This document shows, piece by piece, positions 8,003 to 15,897 of a stretch of DNA of 64,000 nt. A program made the position numbers and the translations under genes. The DNA is taken from positions 62,001 through 126,000 of IMG/VR virus record IMGVR_UViG_3300032722_000004; one strand, given 5' to 3'. How positions within the stretch are numbered: position 1 is the first letter of the stretch; each line of letters opens with the position of its first letter. Origin of the DNA: a virus. The notes beneath the pieces were generated by a model that ran no database searches, was not told where the DNA came from, and was given only the letters and a program-made list of their open reading frames with translations.

Positions 8003-9407
8003 ATTTCTTGAGAGAATTTAACAACGATTTTAATTGTGCAGATTTGACATCTGCAACTACGTGCTTTGGTGCTGCTTCTACAGTTGCATGTACCGCTGCG
8101 TCTACTGAGCCAACTTGGCTAGTTGTTTTTATTTTACTGATAATGTCATTAGCAGACGGTTGTGGTTTGTAATCATTTTCTGGATCTTCGTCGGTTATTC
8201 TCATGGTTTCGATGTTATATTCTAAGTCGATCTTTTGACCCACTCCAGTGGAACTACGAGACTTCATACACTGAATTTGATACTTTCCGCGTTCACGCAT
8301 TGACCTGGAAGTGAAAATACCAAACACATAGTCTGCTGTGTTGATCTTTGAAATACCACCAGCAATGTGTGAGTGATCGAACTCAATTTCTTCAACTGCC
8401 GAACGATTCAACTGCGATGCCGTAACCATCAGAACACCTAATTCCTTAGCTAGATTACGTAGTTCTTCTGAAACATACTTGTCCTTGATAAACTGATCAT
8501 TAGGATTTACTTTTACGGAGACTGGCATGACTAGATCGAGATAATCGATCATCACAAAATCTACTTTGATGCCAGTCTGAATCTGAACTTCTTTTAGATA
8601 GCTTCGAATATCATTTACGTTAGACTGTGCCGGAAGACCCTTAACACGATACTTACCAGACTTTCTAGCAACCATCTTGACTTTTAGCTCAGCAGTATCC
8701 ATATCCTTTCGAATATCTTTTGTACTCATGCTAGTCAACATGGCATCAGTACGTAGCGAAGTCAATTCTTCTGATAGTTCTAGCGTTATGTATACTCCGC
8801 TTAACCCTTGCTGTAGCCAGTTTAGAGCCAGATTCATCATCACCAATGATTTACCCGAGCCCGAACCACCTGCAAAGATGTTCAACTCTCCTCGACTCAT
8901 GCCACCATACATGACACGATCAAGCTGTGGCCAACCTGTGCTTACTTGACCACCTGCATTGAAGTATTTGTTTAGTCGCTCTTTTGGATCAGCAAAGTAG
9001 TCTGTACCCATATCTCGTTGCAATGAAATCTGAATAGCATCTTTTATTAATTTTTCAATTGGATTAAAGTCGCCCTTCTCTAGCATATCCGCTGCTTTAA
9101 GAATGGCTCGCTCAAGCTCTTGTCTCTTAGTGAATGATTCGAATTCTTCTAGAAACCAATCATAGTGTCCATCAGTAAGCTCTGGTATAGGTTCTATGCT
9201 AACACCAGTCGTAGCCTTGATCTGAATAGGATCCGGCATAACATTATATTTGGTAGCGTGTTCTACCAAGAATTCTGCGGATGCTCTCAGCGTCCTATCA
9301 AAATTATTTGGATTCATGATGTTTATGACGCGAGTATATAACTCGGCGTTGGTTACCATCATACGTAGAAAGAGCGTCTGTACGTCTATGTTATATTCTT
9401 TTGTCAA
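7998..9407 (-). CDS. 41: replicative DNA helicase, gp41/DnaB family
   Basis: 469 residues, near T4 gp41 length. RecA-type ATPase core: Walker A G-G-S-G-S-G-K-S at 180-187, TLELSEE after the next strand, Walker B F-V-M-I-D-Y-L-D near 284-291, then V-T-A-S-Q-L-N-R and the IAGGISKINTADYVFG segment typical of DnaB C-domains. The N-terminal about 130 residues are the helical interaction domain. It forms the hexameric 5'-3' helicase of the phage primosome with the primase gene just upstream, which it overlaps by 17 bases. The C-terminal 50 residues are a variable tail. Confidence 0.96.
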   Translation of the reverse strand: MTKEYNIDVQTLFLRMMVTNAELYTRVINIMNPNNFDRTLRASAEFLVEHATKYNVMPDPIQIKATTGVSIEPIPELTDGHYDWFLEEFESFTKRQELERAILKAADMLEKGDFNPIEKLIKDAIQISLQRDMGTDYFADPKERLNKYFNAGGQVSTGWPQLDRVMYGGMSRGELNIFAGGSGSGKSLVMMNLALNWLQQGLSGVYITLELSEELTSLRTDAMLTSMSTKDIRKDMDTAELKVKMVARKSGKYRVKGLPAQSNVNDIRSYLKEVQIQTGIKVDFVMIDYLDLVMPVSVKVNPNDQFIKDKYVSEELRNLAKELGVLMVTASQLNRSAVEEIEFDHSHIAGGISKINTADYVFGIFTSRSMRERGKYQIQCMKSRSSTGVGQKIDLEYNIETMRITDEDPENDYKPQPSANDIISKIKTTSQVGSVDAAVHATVEAAPKHVVADVKSAQLKSLLNSLKKS

Positions 9408-10368
9408 GCGTTCTCCGTTGCATCTTAAGCTTGATTTTGCTAGTAGTTGCGCTTTGCAATATACTTAGCAGAGTAGGAAGTCTTCCATACTTTCTAACAG
9501 CATCATTGGTGTCTTTTATTCCTTCGGCCCAATTTGGTATACTCACCTGAAAACCCAAATCTAGCGCTCGGTCACATATAGCTAGCCCTGTCTTATCCAA
9601 ATCAGGAACTACAATAATACGTTTATTAAGGCGACGAAGAACCTCTGCTTGTTCGTCGCTTATAGTATCATGAGTTAGTGCGCAGCCATTGATACTGAGT
9701 GCGTCAAATATGCCCTCAACAACGATACATACTTCCCATTCTGGTTTTTGTAAGTCGAAGCCAAATACGAATCCGGGTTGTTGCTCCTTAATATATTTGG
9801 GAAATCTGTCATCTAGATATCTGCTTATATGACCGACAACTTTATTATTGAAAGTATATGGAATGATAATTCTATTAGCATTTCTACCTTCATCTTTAGG
9901 AGTGATTAAAAATGGATAATCGTTTGGTTGAAATCCTCTTGTGGAAAGATAGTCTATAAAAGGTTTATGCTCAGGACAGGCAGAATCAATCATTATAGCA
10001 TTTTGTGGTAGCGGTATCTCATTAAATCTTACTTTCTTGAGATTTTTCTTTATCGTATATAGGTCTACTAAATCTCGATGCTGAAGGCTCTCAAAATTCC
10101 ATTTAGTAATCTCACTGTCACCGACACCGCACCAAAGCAATAATTGTCGTAGATTCTTACTAATTTGTTTACCTAAGGTAAATCCGCACTTGTAATCGCA
10201 GTTAAAGCAATGAAACGACCAGTTAACGTCTGTTATAAACTTGATTCCGCCGCGCATACGTTTATCTGCTTTATGACCGCGATGATGACAGCACGGTGCA
10301 TTAAAGCTAATCCAGCCACTACCGGTAGTCTTCTTTTTTCCCGGAATTACTGACAGAATATTAAACAT
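9391..10368 (-). CDS. 61: DNA primase, gp61 family
   Basis: 325 residues. N-terminal zinc-binding region with C-C-H-H-R-G-H at 26-32 and H-C-F-N-C at 53-57. A TOPRIM core has V-V-E-G-I-F-D-A-L-S near 215 and V-V-P-D-L-D-K-T near 255. It makes RNA primers for the lagging strand together with the gp41 helicase encoded directly after it. The ATG at 10368 has no good ribosome site. Confidence 0.95.
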   Translation of the reverse strand: MFNILSVIPGKKKTTGSGWISFNAPCCHHRGHKADKRMRGGIKFITDVNWSFHCFNCDYKCGFTLGKQISKNLRQLLLWCGVGDSEITKWNFESLQHRDLVDLYTIKKNLKKVRFNEIPLPQNAIMIDSACPEHKPFIDYLSTRGFQPNDYPFLITPKDEGRNANRIIIPYTFNNKVVGHISRYLDDRFPKYIKEQQPGFVFGFDLQKPEWEVCIVVEGIFDALSINGCALTHDTISDEQAEVLRRLNKRIIVVPDLDKTGLAICDRALDLGFQVSIPNWAEGIKDTNDAVRKYGRLPTLLSILQSATTSKIKLKMQRRTLDKRI

Positions 10369-10415
10369 AAAGGTATTGTAACACTTACTGAGTAAAACTC
10401 AAGTAATACGGTAAC

Positions 10416-11195
10416 TTAGCGAGATAGAATATTGGTGACCGCGCCGGCGTTGCTAGAAAATACCATACGAACAAACGGATGGAAACCTTTTATAGTGTAT
10501 CCAAAAGTATCAGTAACATCCTCGTATGTATTGTTAAGAATAGGATACCAATCAGCGTCAGGTTGGGTAGATCCTTCAATTGTCACATCACCATTGTATT
10601 GGTCATAGCTAGCCTGTATAGTGAGTATAGGATTGTCTTCTGTGTTTATGACACTACTATAGTATGCTCTTGAATTCGCAGGAACAGACCATTCAGCATT
10701 ATTGTTTAGATTAGGAAAGGCTTGACCAGACGGAATAGTAACATTGGATGAAGGGACAAATGCAGGAAGCACAGAATTGACAATATTCATATCGCCCCTT
10801 GCGCCTGCATTTTGATCCACGAAGACCGGATATCCGAAGTCTCCGATAGGAATCTCTAGAGAATAGTGACATTTCTGCGCAGGAATGTCCTCGATGTCAG
10901 CCGCATTTAAATTCAAAGACGCAATTCCAGTAAGAGGAAGATCCAAATCTAAGGCTTTGTTAATTAATACAGCATTACCGTCATAGCTGATAACTCTGCA
11001 GGTGATTGATTTACCTGTAATGTCGACGGGCTTTTGTTCCTGATTGAGAAACTGAAATTGGATTTTATTGTCCACACCTCTGTGTAGCGTTAGTGGTTTG
11101 GCGTACTGGGGCATGTATATTCTCGCTGAGTTACCTACTAGTAGGACAACAATCTGGCGTTGGACATACACGAATACTTGAGTACTATAAGCCAT
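10416..11195 (-). CDS. structural protein, baseplate/neck-like beta domain
   Basis: 259 residues. Residues about 30-115 (LTLHRGVDNKIQFQFLNQEQ, then ITGKSITCRVIS) resemble the beta-sandwich found at the start of baseplate upper proteins and virion decoration proteins. The rest is beta-rich with tryptophans (DADWYPILNN, GYTIKGFHPFVRMVF) like receptor-proximal or neck proteins. It is transcribed from its own late promoter, although it lies upstream of the primase gene. Exact place in the virion unknown. Confidence 0.65.
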   Translation of the reverse strand: MAYSTQVFVYVQRQIVVLLVGNSARIYMPQYAKPLTLHRGVDNKIQFQFLNQEQKPVDITGKSITCRVISYDGNAVLINKALDLDLPLTGIASLNLNAADIEDIPAQKCHYSLEIPIGDFGYPVFVDQNAGARGDMNIVNSVLPAFVPSSNVTIPSGQAFPNLNNNAEWSVPANSRAYYSSVINTEDNPILTIQASYDQYNGDVTIEGSTQPDADWYPILNNTYEDVTDTFGYTIKGFHPFVRMVFSSNAGAVTNILSR

Positions 11196-11220
11196 GGTTA
11201 CTTGTTATCCCTATCATCAT

Positions 11221-11228
11221 ATATTTAG
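11221..11228 (-). promoter_or_regulatory. T4-type late promoter
   Basis: CTAAATAT on the minus strand, followed by AGGGATAACA and the ATG at 11195. The 88-bp gap is shared with a plus-strand gene that has its own TAAATA at 11269-11274, nine bases before its ATG. Confidence 0.65.
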
Positions 11229-11283
11229 TCTTAGAAATATGAAAATATTATCTTTGGGCAAAATAGTGTAAATATAGTATAGT

Positions 11284-11664
11284 ATGAGCAGCAACGAATT
11301 TTTCAAGAAATTAAGTGAAAATCACCCGTTTATTTCGGTGTGTTCCTATGCGCAACAAGATTATGTGGGCATCATTCAAAACAGGGATGATATGGTCACT
11401 ACGCTCTATGACTATGGTGCAATAGTTCAGTCTGAGTTGCGAGCTAAGTTTTTAGAATTAGGTGATATATGGTGGTGGGAATCGAATAGATCGATCCCCA
11501 TCAACATATTTCTCAAAGAAGAATGGGCTATCTTTAGACCATACATTCGAACATTCAATAACAAGAGTTTGATCGTTCTTCACGGACCCGTAGTTAGCAT
11601 TACTGAATTTACTAAAAAGCGGGCTAAAAGAAAGAGCATCACACTGGTTAAGCGTTTGCCCTAG
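11284..11664 (+). CDS. unknown plus-strand protein
   Basis: 126 residues, one of only two supported plus-strand genes. It begins MSSNEFFKKLSENHPFISVC, has a W-W-W-E cluster in the middle (GDIWWWESN) and ends in a basic tail. Codon use matches the neighbours and the frame is closed by a proper stop overlapping the deformylase stop by four bases. No family recognised; the isolated orientation suggests separate control. Confidence 0.65.
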   Translation: MSSNEFFKKLSENHPFISVCSYAQQDYVGIIQNRDDMVTTLYDYGAIVQSELRAKFLELGDIWWWESNRSIPINIFLKEEWAIFRPYIRTFNNKSLIVLHGPVVSITEFTKKRAKRKSITLVKRLP

Positions 11665-12158
11665 CGGCCTTTTTTTGCGTCTTTGGTTCTCTTTTCTTTA
11701 GCCATTTTCATACTAAGATCACCCACACGCTGATCAAATGTTATTCCCATCAGATGATCATACTCATGAAGGAAAACACGGGCCATAAACCCAGAAATTT
11801 CTTCTTGTTTGGTTTCTCCTGTGGTCGTTTGATATTCAACCATGGCGCCGGCGGGCCTCTTTACCTTAAGGTAAAGATTAGGAAAGCTTAGACAGCCTTC
11901 AAGCGAAAAGTCTCGTTCCTCTGATAACGCGACAATCTTTGGATTGATGCAGACAACCATCTTAGTAAAGTTACCCATGATAAAGATACGCTTCTTAATT
12001 CCGCACTGCGGAGCGGCAAGACCGACGCCCCCGTTTTCAGTTAGAACACGAACCATTTCCTTTACTAGATCGGTCGGATCACCGTCAACTTCAAAATCCC
12101 ATAATTCGGAAACTTCTAATAGTTGCGGATCGTTTTCTTTTAAGAGTTCTAATTTCAT
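11661..12158 (-). CDS. def: peptide deformylase
   Basis: 165 residues with all three deformylase motifs: G-V-G-L-A-A-P-Q at 44-51, E-G-C-L-S at 87-91 (metal-binding Cys) and H-E-Y-D-H at 131-135 (two metal-binding His and catalytic Glu). It removes the formyl group from new N-terminal Met residues. Phage deformylases are known from cyanophages and other aquatic myoviruses, where they are thought to support rapid translation of phage proteins. Its ATG overlaps the stop of the membrane protein gene upstream. Confidence 0.95.
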   Translation of the reverse strand: MKLELLKENDPQLLEVSELWDFEVDGDPTDLVKEMVRVLTENGGVGLAAPQCGIKKRIFIMGNFTKMVVCINPKIVALSEERDFSLEGCLSFPNLYLKVKRPAGAMVEYQTTTGETKQEEISGFMARVFLHEYDHLMGITFDQRVGDLSMKMAKEKRTKDAKKGR

Positions 12159-12403
12159 CGCTTTAACACATCCATCATTTTTTCTTTACCCATTTTGTCT
12201 TCGTCGTATAGTTGCACATATCTAACTACAATGACTGTTATCAGTACTATCAGTCCAAATATGATGGCGGTCGCAACATATCCAAAATGTCTTAACGCAT
12301 ATATTTCACTAAATATCAACGCAACAACACCAATTGTAATAGGTAACCACTTTACACCGTCCCAGATGGCCTGTAATACTAACCTAATGTTAATTAATTT
12401 CAT
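12155..12403 (-). CDS. small two-helix membrane protein
   Basis: 82 residues from the ATG at 12403, with AGGA eight bases upstream; a TTG at 12418 would add five residues. Two hydrophobic segments at about 19-36 (LPITIGVVALIFSEIYAL) and 43-62 (VATAIIFGLIVLITVIVV) are joined by a short loop, followed by a charged C-terminal tail. It should sit in the inner membrane. Overlaps both neighbours. Function unknown. Confidence 0.65.
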   Translation of the reverse strand: MKLINIRLVLQAIWDGVKWLPITIGVVALIFSEIYALRHFGYVATAIIFGLIVLITVIVVRYVQLYDEDKMGKEKMMDVLKR

Positions 12404-12674
12404 CTCCTTTTCCTGCAAAAATGTTAGACCAGATTTTTAGACGTTCTAGCTTAGCTGCCTTTGATATCTCTAGTTGGTCTGCTGAGATAATTCCTCGTGA
12501 TACCAATAAGTCTACCATGCACAATAGATCACCTAACTCATTAGCCAGTAGCTGTCTATTAGTCGGACCAGTAAAGTTAGAGTCCAAACCAAATCGAAGT
12601 GATTTAGTTACTATCTGTGTTACCTCGGCACATTCTTCTGCTGTAATAACTAGAATTTCTTCATTCACTGTCAT
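12390..12674 (-). CDS. MazG-like nucleotide pyrophosphohydrolase
   Basis: 94 residues, the size of a single all-alpha NTP-PPase domain. I-T-A-E-E-C-A-E-V at 10-18 gives the first E-x-x-E metal site, and N-E-L-G-D-L-L-C-M-V-D-L-L at 46-57 supplies the E-x-x-D motif. Such proteins hydrolyse (d)NTPs or related alarmones; in phages they are proposed to tune nucleotide pools or the host stringent response. Overlaps both neighbouring genes in one operon. Confidence 0.8.
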   Translation of the reverse strand: MTVNEEILVITAEECAEVTQIVTKSLRFGLDSNFTGPTNRQLLANELGDLLCMVDLLVSRGIISADQLEISKAAKLERLKIWSNIFAGKGDEIN

Positions 12675-13008
12675 CAGTTTCCCATTCCCAACCTTGCTCT
12701 GGTCTCAGGTCTATTAAGAATTCTTTTTCTTTGGGACAACTGCTAAACTCCAACTGGCAGTCCAACCTGTAAAAATCATCCCACGGTTCACCCTCAGTTG
12801 AGATGACATATCCTTGACTTTTTAGGCAATCAAGAAATATGTATCCACCTACTGCACTGTGCCAGTAGACAGATCCGTCTGCCTTTTTCATGATCAGATA
12901 GGCATCGTGTTTGTCTTCGGCGTATCCAATCAACCGCACAACCTCAGTGTCTACCAGTACTGGTTCGTTGAAATGCTTTTCACACATTTCTCGAATGTGA
13001 TTACGCAT
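12661..13008 (-). CDS. unknown conserved-looking protein
   Basis: 115 residues, first gene of the short operon leading to MazG and deformylase. Mixed alpha/beta composition with a tryptophan-rich acidic C-terminus (EQGWEWETDDSE) and a central AVGGYIFLDCLKSQGYVIS. No motif recognised. Overlaps the MazG gene by 14 bases. Confidence 0.6.
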   Translation of the reverse strand: MRNHIREMCEKHFNEPVLVDTEVVRLIGYAEDKHDAYLIMKKADGSVYWHSAVGGYIFLDCLKSQGYVISTEGEPWDDFYRLDCQLEFSSCPKEKEFLIDLRPEQGWEWETDDSE

Positions 13009-13070
13009 TTTGTTCCATTATGGAAACTTGAACGTCAACTTCTAAAATTTTGTTCCTAGAAAGCACTTGC

Positions 13071-13760
13071 TTAGGTGTCATCATTTCGTGTATCATGTTC
13101 TTCGATCATAGTATATAATTCGTCAAGAGTCAACTCGCTTTTTGACCCTTTACTTGAGTTTACCCTTGCTTCAAGTATGCGAAGATTGGCAGGGTGATTA
13201 ACTATATGCTCCGGTAAGTTGTTCTTCCATGCGTCTAATACACTAAACCGATGATCAACATGATAAGTCTGTTTTCCCAAAACATGCCCATTTTCAGTAG
13301 CCCATTTTTGGGCCCGAGCCCGGACAAGCCGGGCGTAGTGGCGATAATCTACCGCTCGTTCCGGATCGTATGTTCCAAACTTTTTGCGTCTAGTATTAGA
13401 CACCTTTTCATAATTTTCATTATTGTGTAAACGTTTTCGTAGTGACCTTGCAGTTTCTTCTTTTCTAGCTACTGCTTCCGGTCTTTGCCAGTGTTCTTTA
13501 ATTCTTTCGGAATGTTTCTCTAAATAACCCGGACAGTGTTGTGATATTTTAGAGCAGGAATAAGTTCCTTTGGTATTCCTAAATCTTGCGGTATTCCCAC
13601 AGCCAAACTGACACCTAGTTCCATCAGGTATCATTTGGTGTGTCTTGTCGTGATAATGCCACATCTGTGGATTATTAGATACATAATCGCAATGATTGCA
13701 TTTTCGAGGATAAGCAATACCTGATTGAATCTTGTTCTTTGAACCTTTTGGTCTTCCCAT
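13071..13760 (-). CDS. HNH homing endonuclease, free-standing
   Basis: 229 residues. Zinc-finger-like N-terminus (C-N-H-C at 22-25 with H-Y-H-D-K-T-H, then C-Q-F-G-C), a basic DNA-binding linker, and an HNH core Y-H-V-D-H-R-F-S-V followed by H-P-A-N-L-R-I-L-E-A-R-V-N-S-S-K-G, as in group I-type phage HNH nucleases. It is inserted between the DnaE-like gene and a short operon. Its own late promoter overlaps the DnaE-like stop and forms a hairpin with the start region. The likely cleavage site is the uninterrupted junction in a related phage. Confidence 0.9.
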   Translation of the reverse strand: MGRPKGSKNKIQSGIAYPRKCNHCDYVSNNPQMWHYHDKTHQMIPDGTRCQFGCGNTARFRNTKGTYSCSKISQHCPGYLEKHSERIKEHWQRPEAVARKEETARSLRKRLHNNENYEKVSNTRRKKFGTYDPERAVDYRHYARLVRARAQKWATENGHVLGKQTYHVDHRFSVLDAWKNNLPEHIVNHPANLRILEARVNSSKGSKSELTLDELYTMIEEHDTRNDDT

Positions 13761-13790
13761 ATAAATACTCCATTGTATGTAGTATTTATT
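13761..13790 (-). promoter_or_regulatory. late promoter folded onto endonuclease start
   Basis: AATAAATA (13790-13783) is a late promoter. ATAAATACT (13789-13781) is the exact complement of AGTATTTAT (13769-13761), which touches the ATG at 13760 and the GGAG ribosome site. Read-through mRNA would form a 9-bp stem hiding the initiation region; mRNA started from this promoter lacks the 5' arm. Confidence 0.7.
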
Positions 13791-14371
13791 TAAACTTTCT
13801 CACTGTTTTCTTTTAGTAAATTCATGTGTACCACCACTAAGTGACTGTAACTAATCGCGTGGCTACGTTTATAAGCATAACCAGTCTGATCCTTTTCCCA
13901 AACAGTCTCGTTTATTTCTTTCCAGGTCTTATTAAGCAAGTGTCGCTTCGCAGGTCTAATTGCTGCAAGAAACATGGCCAGCCTAGGAATAGAGTTTATA
14001 GGCTCCGGCATTCGTCTAACTGCTTCAAATTGGCTATTCAAGTGAATCAGTTGCTCAACGATATTTTTATCATTGAGCATTGACCAATCCGGTTCTTGCA
14101 TTAACCTAATTAGATGTTCTTCATCTTTGACCATATTATATACGTAAACATTCAGTAAATCAATCTTAAAATAGCCACGGGCTTCTGCTTCTGCATAATC
14201 GATTGCAGCCATGTCATACACGGGATCATAAGGAATATCTGTGGGATATATACCAGACGGGTGCTTTCTGATAGGATTGACTTTTCGCATTGCAGCATGG
14301 ACATGCTTAATCAGTGACAACACTGCGTCACGATTTCCCAAATCAATGTCAATGTCTGAATCTATTCTCAT
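13790..14371 (-). CDS. miniature DnaE-like (C-family polymerase) protein
   Basis: 193 residues, about one sixth of bacterial Pol III alpha. S-D-I-D-I-D-L-G-N-R-D at 5-15 matches the P-D-F-D-V-D-F..R palm motif with two catalytic Asp (here D8, D10). Y-D-M at 52-54 followed by G-Y-F-K-I-D-L-L-N at 66-74 matches the QYDM...GLVKFDFLGL segment with the third Asp (D71). F-E-A-V-R-R-M at 115-121 and F-L-A-A-I-R-P at 134-140 resemble the FQ.ES.GM and VALYRP motifs. G-Y-A-Y-K-R-S-H-A-I-S-Y-S at 164-176 matches YGFNKSHAAAY. PHP, thumb and tau-binding domains are absent. Its start overlaps the stop of a DEDD exonuclease gene. Polymerase activity is not established. Confidence 0.7.
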   Translation of the reverse strand: MRIDSDIDIDLGNRDAVLSLIKHVHAAMRKVNPIRKHPSGIYPTDIPYDPVYDMAAIDYAEAEARGYFKIDLLNVYVYNMVKDEEHLIRLMQEPDWSMLNDKNIVEQLIHLNSQFEAVRRMPEPINSIPRLAMFLAAIRPAKRHLLNKTWKEINETVWEKDQTGYAYKRSHAISYSHLVVVHMNLLKENSEKV

Positions 14372-14916
14372 TTGATATGAGTAAAGCCAGCCTTAATTAA
14401 CTTTTGGTAAGCACGTTGAACCACGATAGCCTGGCGTTCGGCATCTTCTACTGCTTTGTGAGTAGTGACGTGCCCGTCATCTTTCAACGACACACCTGCA
14501 AGATCGTAGATTGTACGACAGTCACGAATAGTCCAAAAGGGCCAGGGAATACGCATGTCTAATTCACGGAATGCATTCTCTGCTACCACCACATCGAACC
14601 CTGCGCCGTTGGACCAGATAGCCTGTTGATTCCAACAAAACTTGTACAGCTTTTCCATACATTCTTTGTAAGAGATTCTGTCCTGGTCTCCCATAGATTC
14701 GTTGATCGCTTCTGCGCTCTGAGTACTCCACCAACGAAGGGTGTCGTCACTGATGCTTCGACCAAAAGTATCTGTTTGTTCGTCAATGGTTGGACGAAGT
14801 TCTAGTTTCTCGATTACGCCTGACCCGCGCGGATCAAACTTAACGAGTCCGATAGTTAGAATGACAGTGGTTGGCGCTGTGTCCAGCGTCTCCATGTCAA
14901 GCATAATATGTGCCAT
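14368..14916 (-). CDS. DEDDh 3'-5' exonuclease (DexA/RNase T-like)
   Basis: 182 residues. Exo I is L-D-M-E-T at 6-10, Exo II is S-N-G-A-G-F-D-V-V-V in the middle, and Exo III is H-K-A-V-E-D-A-E-R-Q-A near 155-165 (catalytic His and Asp). W-W-S-T-Q-S and D-D-T-L-R-W are typical of the phage exonuclease group containing T4 DexA. It degrades DNA 3'-5'. The ATGA overlap with the DnaE-like gene downstream resembles an epsilon/alpha pairing, though a physical complex is only inferred. Confidence 0.88.
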   Translation of the reverse strand: MAHIMLDMETLDTAPTTVILTIGLVKFDPRGSGVIEKLELRPTIDEQTDTFGRSISDDTLRWWSTQSAEAINESMGDQDRISYKECMEKLYKFCWNQQAIWSNGAGFDVVVAENAFRELDMRIPWPFWTIRDCRTIYDLAGVSLKDDGHVTTHKAVEDAERQAIVVQRAYQKLIKAGFTHIK

Positions 14917-14979
14917 AGTTAGTACCTTTCAAATTTAAACATACTTTACATTATGGTGTGATTCAAGTAATTCGGATAA

Positions 14980-15192
14980 CTATTCACATAGCTTCCAATG
15001 GACATAAGTTTTCTCGTCCATGACAATATGTGAATGTGTTTTAAACCATGCACCTAAGTATTCTCGTTTGGTTCGATAATACTGGTTGCACCAGTCTTCT
15101 AATTCCTTAGTTTGTGGCAACAGAATGAATGTCATATCATGCCATTCACCGTATAACCATATCTTTTTCCGTATTTTTCGTTGTTCTACCAT
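14980..15192 (-). CDS. small protein of the W-x-L C-terminal group
   Basis: 70 residues, ending Y-V-H-W-K-L-C-E. Last of five small genes in a row (16166 to 14980) with overlapping ends and a shared aromatic-hydrophobic C-terminus. Basic N-terminus (VEQRKIRKKIW) and a central LEDWCNQYYRTKREYLGAWF. Function unknown. Confidence 0.55.
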   Translation of the reverse strand: MVEQRKIRKKIWLYGEWHDMTFILLPQTKELEDWCNQYYRTKREYLGAWFKTHSHIVMDEKTYVHWKLCE

Positions 15193-15488
15193 CGCAACTT
15201 AAACCACATATAATCTTTCTCATATCTAAACTTAACTCTAGTAGCATTAGGATTGTTACTAGGATCCACAGCCCATCTGCAATGCCGCTCGCACATGTCT
15301 ATGTTATCATATAACCATTGTACTACTTCGTCGTGCTTTCGATGCTGTGCTTGATAGGTTGTTCCGTTATGTATGACTACTGCCTCATACCAACCCGGTT
15401 TGGTTTCTTGCCAATTCATTTGTTCTTTAATAGATGAATCATAATCTACTACTCTAACCTGCTGATTATAATGTTCTCTATAAATCAT
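15186..15488 (-). CDS. small protein ending W-F-K-L-R-W
   Basis: 100 residues. C-terminus F-R-Y-E-K-D-Y-M-W-F-K-L-R-W is the clearest version of the pattern shared by this gene run (aromatic, acidic pair, then W/F-x-L-R/K-W). The middle has EVVQWLYDNIDMCERHCRWA, reminiscent of a helix-loop with paired Cys/His. Overlaps the next gene by seven bases. Function unknown. Confidence 0.6.
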   Translation of the reverse strand: MIYREHYNQQVRVVDYDSSIKEQMNWQETKPGWYEAVVIHNGTTYQAQHRKHDEVVQWLYDNIDMCERHCRWAVDPSNNPNATRVKFRYEKDYMWFKLRW

Positions 15489-15706
15489 TGATACTTAAGC
15501 ATAAACCAAGCTAAAATAGCTTCATCGTGTATTACCAGTCGGACACTCATATTGTAATCTGAGTCAACTGTTATGATAACATCATCTAGTTCCGGATAAA
15601 TTTGCATTATCTCATCTTTTATTTGTTCTATCAAAGCAGGAGTATATTCAGCAAAGGCGTACATATCAAATAGGCGGCGCTCAAGATCAGCAGTGTTCAT
15701 AACCAC
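15485..15706 (-). CDS. small protein ending W-F-M-L-K-Y
   Basis: 73 residues, acidic, ending I-H-D-E-A-I-L-A-W-F-M-L-K-Y-Q. Member of the same C-terminal pattern group; start overlaps the stop of the upstream gene. Function unknown. Confidence 0.55.
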   Translation of the reverse strand: MVMNTADLERRLFDMYAFAEYTPALIEQIKDEIMQIYPELDDVIITVDSDYNMSVRLVIHDEAILAWFMLKYQ

Positions 15707-15897
15707 CTCAATGAAAACATAACCGCATCTTTGTCGGTTTCAAAATAAAACTCAGTGTAGGTAAAACCATATAACCCGCAATCCAGTTCCAATCCTAAAA
15801 ATGTAGGACAATTGCTAATTGCCCAATTTTCTACTTCTCGCAGATTATCGGTATTTTCGGTATTTAACTTTACAACAGTTATCTCCGTCATGACCAT
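15697..15897 (-). CDS. small protein ending F-S-L-R-W
   Basis: 66 residues, ending Y-F-E-T-D-K-D-A-V-M-F-S-L-R-W-L. Member of the C-terminal pattern group, overlapping both neighbours by about ten bases. Function unknown. Confidence 0.55.
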   Translation of the reverse strand: MVMTEITVVKLNTENTDNLREVENWAISNCPTFLGLELDCGLYGFTYTEFYFETDKDAVMFSLRWL

